Assembly: GCA_945910005.1 (NCBI GenBank)
Contig: CAMDTW010000605.1
Location: forward strand, 1 to 64,000
Reading direction: 5' to 3'
Origin: Isoperla grammatica
Lineage: Eukaryota; Arthropoda; Insecta; Plecoptera; Perlodidae
DNA length: 64,000 bases
Below the pieces are notes generated by a model, which was given only the letters and a program-made list of their open reading frames with translations, made no database searches and had not been told where the DNA came from. The position numbers and the translations under genes were made by a program. Positions 10,021-21,975 of the stretch are shown here, in pieces (position 1 is the stretch's first letter; each line of letters opens with the position of its first letter).

Positions 10021-12824
10021 TAATGGTCTACGTCCTGTTAACAAGTATCGTGTTATTGTGTACGAACTGTGTTACACCGCCGTACTAACTAGCAATGGTC
10101 TACGTCCTGTTAACAAGTATCGTGTTATTGTGTACGAACTGTGTTACACCGCCGTACTTACTAGCAATGGTCTACACCCTGTTTACAAGTATCGTGTTAT
10201 TGTGTACGAACTGTGTTACACCGCCGTACTAACTAGCAATGGTCTACGTCCTGTTAACAAGTATCGTGTTATTGTGTACGAACTGTGTTACACCGCCGTA
10301 CTAACTAGCAATGGTCTACGTCCTGTTAACAAGTATCGTGTTATTGTGTACGAACTGTGTTACACCGCCGTACTAACTTGCAATGGTCTACGTCCTGTTA
10401 ACAAGTATCGTGTTATTGTGTACGAACTGTGTTACACCGCCGTACTAACTAGCAATGGTCTACATCCTGTTTACATGTATCGTGTTATTGTGTACGAACT
10501 GTGTTACACCGCCGTACTAACTAGCAATGGTCTACGTCCTGTTAACAAGTATCGTGTTATTGTGTACGAACTGTGTTACACCGCCGTACTAACTAGCAAT
10601 GGTCTACATCCTGTTTACATGTATCGTGTTATTGTGTACGAACTGTGTTACACCGCCGTACTAACTTGCAATGGTCTACATCCTGTGTACATGTATCGTG
10701 TTATTGTGTACGAACTGTGTTACACCGCCGTACTAACTAGCAATGGTCTACGTCCTGTTAAGAAGTATCGTGTTATTGTGTACGAACTGTGTTACACCGC
10801 CGTACTAACTTGCAATGGTCTACATCCTGTTTACATGTATCGTGTTATTGTGTACGAACTGTGTTACACCGCCGTACTAACTTGCAATGGTCTACGTCCT
10901 GTGTACATGTATCGTGTTATTGTGTACGAACTGTGTTACACCGCCGTACTAACTAGCAATGGTCTACGTCCTGTTAACAAGTATCGTGTTATTGTGTACG
11001 AACTGTGTTACACCGCCGTACTAACTAGCAATGGTCTACGTCCTGTTTACAAGTATCGTGTTATTGTGTACGAACTGTGTTACACCGCCGTACTAACTAG
11101 CAATGGTCTACGTCCTGTTAACAAGTATCGTGTTATTGTGTACGAACTGTGTTACACCGCCGTACTAACTTGCAATGGTCTACGTCCTGTTAACAAGTAT
11201 CGTGTTATTGTGTACGAACTGTGTTACACCGCCGTACTAACTAGCAATGGTCTACGTCCTGTTAACAAGTATCGTGTTATTGTGTACGAACTGTGTTACA
11301 CCGCCGTACTAACTAGCAATGGTCTACGTCCTGTTAACAAGTATCGTGTTATTGTGTATGAACTGTGTTACACCGCCGTACTAACTTGCAATGGTCTACG
11401 TCCTGTTAACAAGTATCGTGTTATTGTGTACGAACTGTGTTACACCGCCGTACTAACTTGCAATGGTCTACGTCCTGTTTACAAGTATCGTGTTATTGTG
11501 TACGAACTGTGTTACACCGCCGTACTAACTAGCAATGGTCTACGTCCTGTTTACATGTATCGTGTTATTGTGTACGAACTGTGTTACACCGCCGTACTAA
11601 CTAGCAATGGTCTACGTCCTGTTAACAAGTATCGTGTTATTGTGTACGAACTGTGTTACACCGCCGTACTAACTAGCAATGGTCTACGTCCTGTTAACAA
11701 GTATCGTGTTATTGTGTACGAACTGTGTTACACCGCCGTACTAACTAGCAATGGTCTACATCCTGTGTACATGTATCGTGTTATTGTGTACGAACTGTGT
11801 TACACCGCCGTACTAACTAGCAATGGTCTACGTCCTGTTAACAAGTATCGTGTTATTGTGTACGAACTGTGTTACACCGCCGTACTAACTTGCAATGGTC
11901 TACGTCCTGTTTACAAGTATCGTGTTATTGTGTACGACCTGTGTTACACCGCCGTACTAACTAGCAATGGTCTACATCCTGTGTACATGTATCGTGTTAT
12001 TGTGTACGAACTGTATTACACCGCCGTACTAACTTGCAATGGTCTACGTCCTGTTTACATGTATCGTGTTATTGTGTACGAACTGTGTTACACCGCCGTA
12101 CTAACTAGCAATGGTCTACATCCTGTGTACATGTATCGTGTTATTGTGTACGAACTGTGTTACACCGCCGTACTAACTTGCAATGGTCTACGTCCTGTTT
12201 ACATGTATCGTGTTATTGTGTACGAACTGTGTTACACCGCCGTACTAACTAGCAATGGTCTACGTCCTGTTAACAAGTATCGTGTTATTGTGTACGACCT
12301 GTGTTACACCGCCGTACTAACTAGCAATGGTCTACATCCTGTGTACATGTATCGTGTTATTGTGTACGAACTGTGTTACACCGCCGTACTAACTAGCAAT
12401 GGTCTACGTCCTGTTTACAAGTATCGTGTTATTGTGTACGAACTGTGTTACACCGCCGTACTAACTTGCAATGGTCTACGTCCTGTTTACATGTATCGTG
12501 TTATTGTGTACGAACTGTGTTACACCGCCGTACTAACTAGCAATGGTCTACGTCCTGTTAACAAGTATCGTGTTATTGTGTACGAACTGTGTTACACCGC
12601 CGTACTAACTAGCAATGGTCTACGTCCTGTTAACAAGTATCGTGTTATTGTGTACGAACTGTGTTACACCGCCGTACTAACTAGCAATGGTCTACGTCCT
12701 GTTAACAAGTATCGTGTTATTGTGTACGAACTGTGTTACACCGCCGTACTAACTAGCAATGGTCTACATCCTGTGTACATGTATCGTGTTATTGTGTACG
12801 AACTGTGTTACACCGCCGTACTAC
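10021..12824 (+). repeat. 72-bp satellite array 2, about 39 units
   Basis: The same unit and orientation as the array at 5759, 2.7 kb downstream. The open frame spans 924 codons. Variant sites match those of array 1 and are linked: CAT usually goes with GTGTAC-ATG, and CGT with GTTAAC-AAG. No indel breaks the 72-bp register, which points to homogenisation by unequal exchange or gene conversion. The last unit stops in GTACTA and joins CACCCTTAGAATG directly. Confidence 0.95.
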
Positions 12825-13090
12825 ACCCTTAGAATGAAGTGTTTGAAATTCAAACATATTTAAAGAAAAGTGTTTGCACACCTTTACAAAACACTTTTAC
12901 CCGTTTGAATTATTCAAACAGAAATATATGTTTGAAATGGTAAGGTGTTTAAAATTAAGAGACTAAAAGATGTGTGAATTTTCAAACATAAAATGGTGTT
13001 TGATTTTACTGTGTTTGAAATTTCAAACACTAAATTTTGTTTGAATATTTAATGTTTGAAAAGTCAAACACCTTTTAATACATGGCTTTC
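12824..13090 (+). repeat. Subterminal-repeat DNA, family T, right copy
   Basis: Starts TACACCCTTAGAATGAAGTG and continues with repeated GTTTGAA and TTCAAAC words, some forming short palindromes such as GTTTGAATTATTCAAAC. It faces the inverted copy at 5590-5757 across both satellite arrays. Confidence 0.6.
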
Positions 13091-13295
13091 AAGGTTTGAA
13101 AATATTTGAGACAAATTATGCATACCAATATAATATATATTATTTCACACATTTGAAATGTTTATACTGCATACACATTCACTAAACGACAATTCATACG
13201 TGCGTATTTCAAAAGGTGTATTGGCCTAGTCTTGCAGCGGCATGAACATGACAAAACTATTACCTTATGTATAGAAAATCCCTTGCGTACCATAT

Positions 13296-14215
13296 AGGAA
13301 CTATATAATTACCATTTACTCACATTTGCAAACTAGCCCCTGATTGAAAGTTCATTACAAAGTACAACAAAGCAAAGTATAAAAACCCACAAGTTTGCCA
13401 TCGATTTAAAGGCGAGGTACTCTTTGTAACTGCAAAAATGTGTACAAGAAATGTAAGCTTTAATGTTGCTTATTATAGGAACTATAATTACCATATTTAC
13501 TCACAATATCAAACTAGCCCCTTATCATATCAAAGTAGGAACAAAGCAAAGTATATAGCATTTAAAAATCCAGTTTGCTATTAATTTCAAGCCGAGGTAC
13601 TCTTTGTAACTTCCAAAATGTGTACACAAAATGTAGGCTTCAATCGATAAAACTACGTTGCTTATCATAGGAACTATAATTACCATATTTACTCACAATA
13701 AAAAACTAGCCTCTGATTAAAAGTTCATAACAAAGTATAACAAAGCAAAGTATATATTTAAAAACCCAGTTTACCATCGATTTCAAGCCAAGGTACTCTT
13801 TGTAATTGCAAAATTGTGTACAAAAAATGTAGGCTTCAATCGATAAAACTACGTTGCTTATCATAGGAACTATAATTACCATATTTACTCACAATAAAAA
13901 ACTAGCCTCTGATTAAAAGTTCATAACAAAGTATAACAAAGCAAAGTATATATTTAAAAACCCAGTTTACCATCGATTTCAAGCCAAGGTACTTTTTGTA
14001 ACTGCAAAAATGTGTACAAAAAATGTAGGCTTCAATCGATAAAACTACGTTGCTTATCATAGGAACTATAATTACCATATTTACTCACAATAAAAAATAG
14101 CCTCTGATTAAAGGTTCATAACAAAGTATAACAAAGCAAAGTAGTGTATATAGTATTAAAAAAACACAGGTTTGCCATTGATTTCAAGGCAAGGTACTCT
14201 TTTAACTGCAAAAAT
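13296..14215. repeat. Tandem repeat, about 5 units of 181-196 bp
   Basis: Units beginning AGGAACTATAATTACCATA start at 13296, 13477, 13669, 13865 and 14061. The two units starting at 13669 and 13865 are nearly identical; the outer units are more diverged. Confidence 0.9.
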
Positions 14216-14372
14216 CATTGGCCCCTTATAAAATAATGGTATCAGCTTTTATTACGGGATATTTTAAAATTGGCAGTTTGAGCTTGAGAAATGCGCATAT
14301 GTTGTTACAACCTATTGAGAGGTCGAACTGGCTGTTCCAAGCGATACATTCTACAAAACAGCAGCGTACTGT

Positions 14373-17300
14373 TTAACAAATCTCGAGTATGCAATACTTA
14401 GTCGTGGTACCCAGTATCTCCTTTTCCAAGAAATGAAGAAGGCCCTCATACGCTTCAGGGTACTCACAGTCCAACACAGAGTACGATGCAATTAGAAGTA
14501 TTATTATATCTGCATCCTCAATATCGGACACAGTAAAAAGTACAATCCCCTCCATTAGAAAACTAACACTTATTTATAGCCCCAGCCCCCTCTTCAACAA
14601 ACACAACGACGCATGGAGACTGGATGCCATTGCACTGGAGGGAATCAAGCTTTCCACCAGCCTGTAGAAGCAAACAAAAGTAGAATTAAACAAGGCAGGA
14701 ATATATTATGGCACATACAAAAAAATTCAGATTTTCGTAATTTTTCATCATTTAATTTCTCACAAGGTCAGACTACTACTAGGGACACAACACTAACCTA
14801 CTAATGCCCATGAGAAGATGTAATTCATGTTCAAAACATAAACTACCGGTAGAGCTGAGATATCATATTTAATAACCTTAACATTGAAAACCTCATTTTA
14901 GATATTAATTTATACATTTTTATCGATCCGATCCTATATATTTGCCCCATTGGTCATTACATAGGTATACTTCCTCATAATTAATAATTATGGATTATTA
15001 GAAAGAACTAGTAACAAGTATTAACTGTATGTAGGCCTTACTTTACTAGTATAATTTGATAATAATTTAGTTTACCGGTACGGCGTACGTACGGGGGGGG
15101 GGGGGGGGGGGTACGGCTAGTTTTGAAGGTCTTTTTGGGGTTAAACCATACTAACCTATGGAGATGAAATTTTTTAAACGTGCACAGCTTAAAAATAACA
15201 TTTTATAATATGTAGTCTCAAGGCTTAGTTGAGATATAACATCATTCATACAATCAACACATAAAAACAAAAGAAGAATGGCTGAAGAGGCCAACCCTGC
15301 ACAGGAAAAAAAATATGTATAAATTGTATACAACTGATAATTAGGTCTACTTACCTCGACAATGGTCAAAGCGGACTTAGGATGCAGCTTTTTAATACTT
15401 TTCTTTACTAAAGTCCTTTCAACTACTTGAAACAAGCGAAGTCTGTCCTGAGGGCATTTTGTACTCAATTCAAAGACGAGTGACAGCCTGGCAACACATC
15501 CTTCGTAGTTCTGACGAAGGTCCTCAATATCCTGATTCAACGACTTGAGGTAATCGTACATGAAGTGAAATGACAAAATAATAAACATTATTAAATGTGC
15601 CTGATAAATGCCTATTAAATGTTTCCAATGTGCAGAATAAAACTTTAATAGGTTTTGGAATTCAAATAAGATAACGGGTCCTGCCTTCTGCAGGGACAGT
15701 TGCTCTAGGTGACTTAGATTGAGCCGACACGAATCGGTAGGCCTAATCATTTTATGGAACCAGGTCTAATGTAGTTATTGATTGTTTGTTGGCACGCTTA
15801 TTGGAAGTATGTAGTCACAAGCCAACTATAATAATCAAATAATTGCTCTATATTTACCAGGTTTTTGGCCACTTTCGATATCCAGTCTCGTCGACTTGTA
15901 GTTGTTGCTGCAAGAAGTTGCTGCACGTGGGCAATGTCTTTTCCATTAGCTTTTTCCAGCTGGTTTTCAAGCGTCTTCTGGTCTGCGAGTGGGTGGGAGT
16001 GGGTGGTGGAAGGTATGTTTAGTATTAGTGTTGTTTGAATTTTCCCTCCATCCCATCCCTCTGCCGCACTCTTATACGTCATACATTTCACGTCACGAGC
16101 GTTATCAGCAAACATATTATTGTTGAACAAGCGCTCACTACAGTTGCTTGCGTACCGTCGAGAAGTGAACAGCTGTCATTCCAGTGTGGTGGAACCATAG
16201 CCGGTCGTCGTGGAGCGTCTCCATGGAGTCTTAAAAAGGTTAGTGCGGCTTCCCTAACATGTTCCCCGGCTTTCCCCACATTCCCCCCTTCATCCTATTG
16301 TCTACCGCCCGGCGATTTTTTAGTTTGTGTTTCCGTGCTAAACAGTGGCCTCCAGCAGTTTTTCTAAAATATATAAACCATGCAAAATCAATAAAAATAT
16401 AGATCATATATTCATAACTGGATGATAACCCTGACTGCTGCAACCTGTTGTGGATTTGTAGATCTCCTACTTTCCTAATTTGTTAGCTTATCTTTATGCT
16501 ACGAACGTGGCACCTAGGACCCACACTTTAAGTTGCCACAAAATTAATGCAATAATCTGTTATTAGGCAGTTAATGGTACTACTTAGGCCTACTATACTA
16601 TTGGAGACAATGAGTGGTGATAAATGAGGATCAAGGACAATTACAAAAAAATAACTAATTAACTATTGCCTAACAACAAACTTCCTCAAAGTCTGGTTTG
16701 AGTTTTTAGTGTTTGCCCATCTCTTTTGAGGCTACAGGATCAAAAAAACAACCAATACAATCTAAAACCACTGTTCTTTAGAACCCTTACCCAGAATTTC
16801 CAGCCGATGTACTTGGAATGGCAGTGTCGGCTGTCACAGCAGGTTGCATCGATTCTTTAAACAAACTCTTTTGCGACGTCTTGTTTTTCCCATGTAATTG
16901 ATAGAATCGGTGGTTCCTAATGCAGTTACTCAACTGCTTCTTGAATGATTTCTAAAACAAACAGGTTAACCAATGCATGCAGTAAAGAATGTTCAATGTC
17001 AATGAGAAATGTGATATTATGGACATATCCTTTGAAAAGATGGAACCGTAGGCCTACACGCATATAGCCTTGCCTGTTGACTTCCTTTCCTTACTCCTTA
17101 GGCTAGGGCCTATCTCTAGGGCAATAGGTCTACTACATTGAGGGCCAACATTTATGCTCAAATTTATTGTTTAATAGTTTAATTAAGATAAAACATAACT
17201 AGTCCTACAGATTGGGTCGATAACTTAAAATGTAAGAGTCATATGCTTATTATGAAGGTTCACTTACAAATGGTTTTTGTGGAGAGTGTCTATCGACCAC

Positions 17301-17507
17301 GTCGGGGTACCTCTCACTGATGGTTTTGCAGTACGCTGCATATTCAGAGATAGTTGGACGGGTCGTAATGCTGGTGATATGGCTCGCACACTCCCGTACG
17401 AAACTGTTCATATTCTTCAAGAGCCCATCTCTCCCGATCGCTTCTGCCAAGCTGTTGCTTAATGTTGGCAACAATGTTGGATACACAAGTTTTTGTTTTT
17501 TGGTGGC
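14373..17507 (-). pseudogene. SAMD3-like family gene, copy A, decaying
   Basis: Five conserved blocks match copy B at 55987-63849 in order. Exon 1 (17268-17507) contains SFVRECASHITS and ISEYAAYCKTISERYPDV. Exon 2 (16791-16951, 161 nt, the same length as in B) contains SNCIRNHRFYQ. A third block (15858-15982) contains ANGKDIAHVQQLL, and a fourth (15355-15564) FMYDYLKSLN. The last block (14373-14560) contains SVLDCEYPEAYEGLLHFLEK. The layout resembles SAMD3-like proteins, which carry a [PT]..[Y]..YP.L core and a C-terminal YPxxxxxLLxFLE segment. Decay signs: the acceptor of the fourth block reads CAC, not CAG, at 15565; the phase between blocks 2 and 3 does not fit; and part of the last block is missing. 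No initiating ATG is seen in exon 1. Confidence 0.6.
14811..15150. other. Intronic/intergenic AT-rich DNA with a G18 run
   Basis: No gene is seen. A homopolymer of about 18 G lies at 15094-15111. Confidence 0.6.
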
Positions 17508-17740
17508 CTAATGATTAAAAATGCAAGTTAGTAAAAAAAAAACATCACTCTTTCTCTTATCTTATCTTACTAGATGCAATAGTTCAACATTAAACTTTGC
17601 TGGAACGCTCTCCCGGGCTGGGCCCTCTAGAGCAGATGATGAAGGAATACAGAAGTAAAAGCGCATAAGCCCGAGGGCTGGGGTGATAGTAAGAATTAGT
17701 GTGGGAATGAATGGGGGTAGAACCTGCTACATGTAGTCAG

Positions 17741-18475
17741 TGGGGAAAAAAACGAGAAGAACTGAATTGGTGCAGTTCAGATGGCGCCGCTGGCGTTCCA
17801 GGCTATGATGCGCGCTTGAAATCTAGCCATTTTGGGGGATGGAGATTAGTTTGCGGAGGAGCGCTGCAAGTGCGGCTACCATTGGATCCTGTGAATAGCC
17901 CAATAGGGCTTCAGCAATGTATCCGATAACGATTGGTATGGGAGTTTTTTCGTTCACGTAGTCGTGTTGGGTTTGAGTGGGGGGTTCAGACACTGCCTTG
18001 CGTTTACGCGGAGGGGGAGGCTGAGGGGGCTGGGCGTAGAGCGGAATGAATGGCGGGCACGACGGATGTTGGTATGGGTCTGGTGGGTTATTTGCTGTAG
18101 ACGGGGCCATGTGCGTGACGAAGGGTTGCACTTGGGCGACTTGTGCGTAGGTGGAGAGCGGCGGGAAGGCAGTCGACCAGGGAGTTGGCGGTAGGTTGCG
18201 TACAGTGGGTGATGAGAGTGGTTAGGGTACCACCTGTTTCTGATTGCGACGTTTATCAGCGGATAGCACGGCGTTTGACTTGGGCTCACAGGCTTGAAGG
18301 TAGGCTGGACAACGTCTGTACGAGGCGGGATGCTCCTGGTTGCAGTTTACACACGTGGCAGGGTTATCCGGAGTCTTTAAAACATCACTCTTTGATTGGA
18401 GACCTTGTCAGGAGTCATCTTCACGGAAAGTAGTAGTCTACAGGGCTAAAGCGTGTGGCAGGTACAACTAGGACA
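17741..18475 (-). pseudogene. Jockey-like LINE fragment: ORF1 C-terminus and ORF2 start
   Basis: Around 18310-18354 the minus strand encodes a zinc knuckle CVNCNQEHPASYRRC (C-x2-C-x3-H-x6-C), as in ORF1 proteins of jockey/I-type non-LTR elements, which often read CxNCxxxHPAxYRGCP. Further on (17823-18131) comes a proline-rich C-terminus ending in TAG. An ATG at 17828-17830 overlaps that stop (ATGGCTAG) and opens RIIAWNASGAI, the usual start of an ORF2 endonuclease (IxxWNANG), which hits TGA after 17 codons. The knuckle and the C-terminus lie in different frames. ORF1 would bind element RNA and ORF2 would supply endonuclease and RT. The rest of ORF2 is missing. Confidence 0.65.
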
Positions 18476-18519
18476 CTGTCCAACCAGAGGGAACCACGTT
18501 TGCACTCACGAAGATAACC

Positions 18520-19226
18520 ATGACTCCGACCAAAAAGTCGACGACTGACAAAAAACTAACCATTCCCATCGACAAACCAAGTCAATCAAGACATCTACTC
18601 AACGCCACCATTGATAAGGCCTTTCCACGGTCCAAAGCCAGGGTACTGCTGATGCGAGCCAAGTCACCATGCCGAGCGCCAGAAACCATGGCACGGACAG
18701 CACTGGCGCGCGAAGGACGCGACCCGTGCCATACCTGTGCGTCGCCCAGAGCACTGACGGACGAACACTGGTACCCAGACGCGACGCAACACAACGACGA
18801 CGGGACGGCAAAACCAGACCTCAGTACATTTACATGACCAGACCCTTGACACCGACCCTACAACTAACCTTAGACGAGTCTTCCCAGTCCGACACAGGTA
18901 TAATCCTGATCACCCCAGAACCATTCCGAGCGCCAACCCCGGAGTCATTCTCATTCACCCTAAAACCAGTAGTAATTCCTCAACACACTACTGCACAGCC
19001 ACAGCGTGTTGTAAACAAGAACGGCGGTAAAGTTGAAGTTCAAAACGTCCAGCAACATTTTAACACCAAAAGAGCGAAATGTAACTCCAGACACCGACGT
19101 GCCCGAAAACTGAAGTTTATTTCAAGAACCCATGAACAACAACCAGTTTACTCAAGCATTGGATACTTCACAGCCGAATACATAAAAACACACTTAAGTC
19201 GTTGTGTGTTAGTATGCAATTTGTAG
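18520..19226 (+). other. Unclassified GC-balanced ORF region
   Basis: Two overlapping + frames, 105 codons (18520-18837) and 185 codons (18669-19226), are rich in T, P, K and R. They lie next to the jockey-like ORF1 fragment on the opposite strand and may be element-derived. No motif is recognised, so I assign no function and do not claim translation. Confidence 0.25.
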
Positions 19227-19498
19227 TTTTTATGGTGATAGTATTCCTAAGCATGTAAGACTGATTTGTGTATGTAAATGTTTAAATTCTAAATTTTTTA
19301 ATCTCTTATGGTCGGTTTACACAGATTTTTAAGGTCTAGGTTTAAGGTTTTAATATCTAAGGACTAAGCCTCTCGGTTCACATAGATCTTTGCTAAACAC
19401 TGATTTCAAAGATCTTAGTGAAGAAGACGTGCGTATAGAGATAGAGTATCTTTCAAACCAGTGCTTGATGCAGGTGTTTGCGCGCCAAATTGATCTGA

Positions 19499-21750
19499 TG
19501 GATGATCTGATTTTAATGAACCTTTGGATTACTTTTATTGGCTTGGGTAAGATATTAAATGTGACACTTTCTTCTAGCAGGCTATATAAATACATAAAGT
19601 TCAATGGACTTGTGTAAGGCCTTCGTCTACGTTTCTAGGCAAGGCCAGCCCTAGGCCTAGGCCTAGCCTAGGCCTAGCCTTGGCCTATGATAAGGCAAAG
19701 CCTATGCCTAGCCCCTAGTCTAGACCTGCGACTTTTTGGCCTATGTACGTTACGGTATAATTTAATGAGGATGTGCCACCTTATTCAATGCCAGTATATC
19801 TCCTGTGTATGACCTGCCCAGGGACTGCTACCTTATCGTGGTGGGCAGGTTTGTGCGCTTTGATGATTCCTGGAGCTATGCCGGCGGAAGCGTATGCTTC
19901 TGGTAGGGCCACCCTAGCCGGACAGGTTGTGGAGGAGAAGTCAGACGAAATGCAGTCCACATCCCCCCCCCCCCCCCACCCCAATCCCCTTTTCTCCCCT
20001 TGCTCTATTCCTCACGCGCCCTCCTACTTGCCCCTTTCCTCCAAAGAGCCCCAAATTTCATCTTCATTATCACCCACTCATCGTCTTGATTAGCCTAGTT
20101 GCAAAAATATAAGACGTTAAGCCCAAATATCAATCAATCATGTGTATGACCATAACGTTAAAGTGTGTACCATAATTACAGGTTATATGTTGCTGAAAAA
20201 GTACAGTAATAACATGAGATGGTGGATTCGTCCCACCAATAAAAATGCTCGTCAAAGTCGAGGCCACTACTACCATTTGTTCCTGGCTATGAAATATAAA
20301 GATCCAGAGCAGCTTTTTGTATACACCAGGATGAGTGGGGTCCAATATGATAAGCTGCTAAACATGGTCCGGCCCTTTTTGAAAAGGTGAAGCCATCGGG
20401 CATTGAAGCCTGGTGAACGCCTGGCTATTTCAGTAAGGTGAGTATGTATACCTACATGAAATAAATGGACATAATTATTTATTCAGTGTTCGAGTACAGA
20501 CTCTTACACATATGCAAGCTGTTGTCAAGTACGCTAATTAGAGCTGTAGGTCCTTTTGTTCCACACATACCAACACAAGCTTGGTCAATTTGAGTGATTT
20601 TATTTTCCAGGTATTTGTCACAGGGTCAGGGGGGGCTGGCATGCAGGCTGTGGCATGGGAGTATGGAATTGAAAAGGCCACATTAACACGTGTAGTACGA
20701 GAGACATGTGACGCAATTTGGTTTTGTCTGTCCGACAAATATCTAAAAAAAAAAACTAATAAAGAAAAGTGGGCCGCTATTGCAGACGGGTTCTGCACTC
20801 GCTGGAATTTACCCAACTGCGTTGGGGCTGTTGATGGTAAATTAGTTACCATTCAATGCCCCAAATTAGCTGGTTCCCAGTATTTTACTTACAAGAAGAC
20901 CAATGCAATGATTCTGATGGCCACTTGTGACTGTAACTATCGCTTCACAATGGTTGACATTGGTGGCTACGGTTCACCTGGTACTTTTTCAACCAGCATG
21001 CCCTTACAATTAGTTTGATAGTTTCAAGCAATCATGTCTTATTACTTCAAAAACTGTAAACTCTTCCGAGTACTAAAGCTCCACACCCTGATTCAAATAC
21101 CTGAATCCTTCTGTATGGTAATTACATGGTTTTTCTCTGGTTGTAGGTGACCGGGTGATTTTTCGAGAGTCGCAGTTCGGCCAAGAGATTTTAAATAACG
21201 TAATTGATATTCCCGGGCCCAAACTCTTGCCGGGCAGTAACACAATCTTCCCACACTATTCTGTTGGTGACGAGGCCTTCCCACTACGGCCAAATCTAAT
21301 GAGACCCTATCCTGGGAAGTTCCTTGATGAGCAAACTTCGCGTGTTTAACTATCGACTGTCAAGAGCGCGTAGAACCATCGAAAATACCTTTGGGATACT
21401 GGTGGCTATGTGGAGAGTTTTCCGGGGAAACATCATTGCTGATGTTGGCACTGTGGAGGGAATTATTAAAGCAACAGTGTGTCTCCATAATTTCTTAAAG
21501 AGTGAAGAATTTGAATCTCCATCTGGTCAACGATACTGCCCTCCGACTTTCATTGATAAGGAAACTGAAGGTGGTGACATCATTCCTGGTGAGTGGCGGT
21601 CTGAAGTTGAAAATTTCTAATACGGAATGTTCAGCAAACGAGCTCCAACAACGCCCCAGGAATTGCCACAACACTTCGAGACACACTTAGGGAGTACCAA
21701 GTTACCAAAGGACAAGTGAACTGGCAGTACGATTACATTAATCGAGATTG
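19499..21750 (+). pseudogene. Harbinger transposase, element 1, inactivated
   Basis: Four exons parallel the intact copy at 56604-58326. They are: about 19499-19549 (MDDLILMNLWITFIGLG); 20182-20437 (256 nt, as in the intact copy; KYSNNMRWWIRP); 20611-20980 (GAVDGKLV with the first catalytic Asp, and VDIGGYGSPG); and 21147-21750 (RRTIENTFGIL with the catalytic Glu). Breaks are a TGA at 20388-20390, a frameshift in the G-run near 20625, a frameshift near 21335 just before FNYRLSRARRT, and another near 21610. The C-terminus INRD ends at the TGA at 21748-21750, where a SINE-like tail begins. The intact protein would cut and join DNA at TWA targets. Confidence 0.9.
19813..20139 (+). mobile_element. 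SINE-like family A copy 3, with intact 5' end
   Basis: Starts CCTGCCCAGGGACTGCTACC and ends GACGTTAAGCCC plus ATCAATCA, in intron 1 of Harbinger element 1. The first 38 nt form nested stems: CCTGCCCA with TGGGCAGG, enclosing CTAC with GTGG. GGACTG at 19822 is complementary to CAGTCC at 19953-19958. A C-run (C10 or longer) lies near 19970. Confidence 0.85.
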
Positions 21751-21975
21751 ATTGATTAATGGGGCTTAACGTCTCATATTTTTGCAACAATGGCTAATCG
21801 AGACGATGAGCGGGTGATAATGAAGATGAGAAAGATGATGATGAAGAATAAAGCAACATCCGAATCAGATCCATTGTACGTAGCGTGGGTCGTCATACGG
21901 GAGTCCAGCAAGGGAGGGCAAGGCCAAGTGCGAGGAGAACTCTTCAGTGGGACAGTGGGGGGGAAAGGACAGGGT
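21747..21975 (-). mobile_element. SINE-like family A copy 4, 5'-truncated
   Basis: The minus-sense tail (TTGATTGATTAATGGGGC on +) abuts the stop codon of the Harbinger 1 transposase. The copy breaks off near 21975 at a different repeat. Confidence 0.75.

Noticed and set aside
5759..12824. CRISPR array
   Set aside because: Units are directly adjacent without unique spacers, and the DNA is eukaryotic.
10058..12832. A 924-aa repeat protein
   Set aside because: Same satellite as above; openness follows from a unit length divisible by three.
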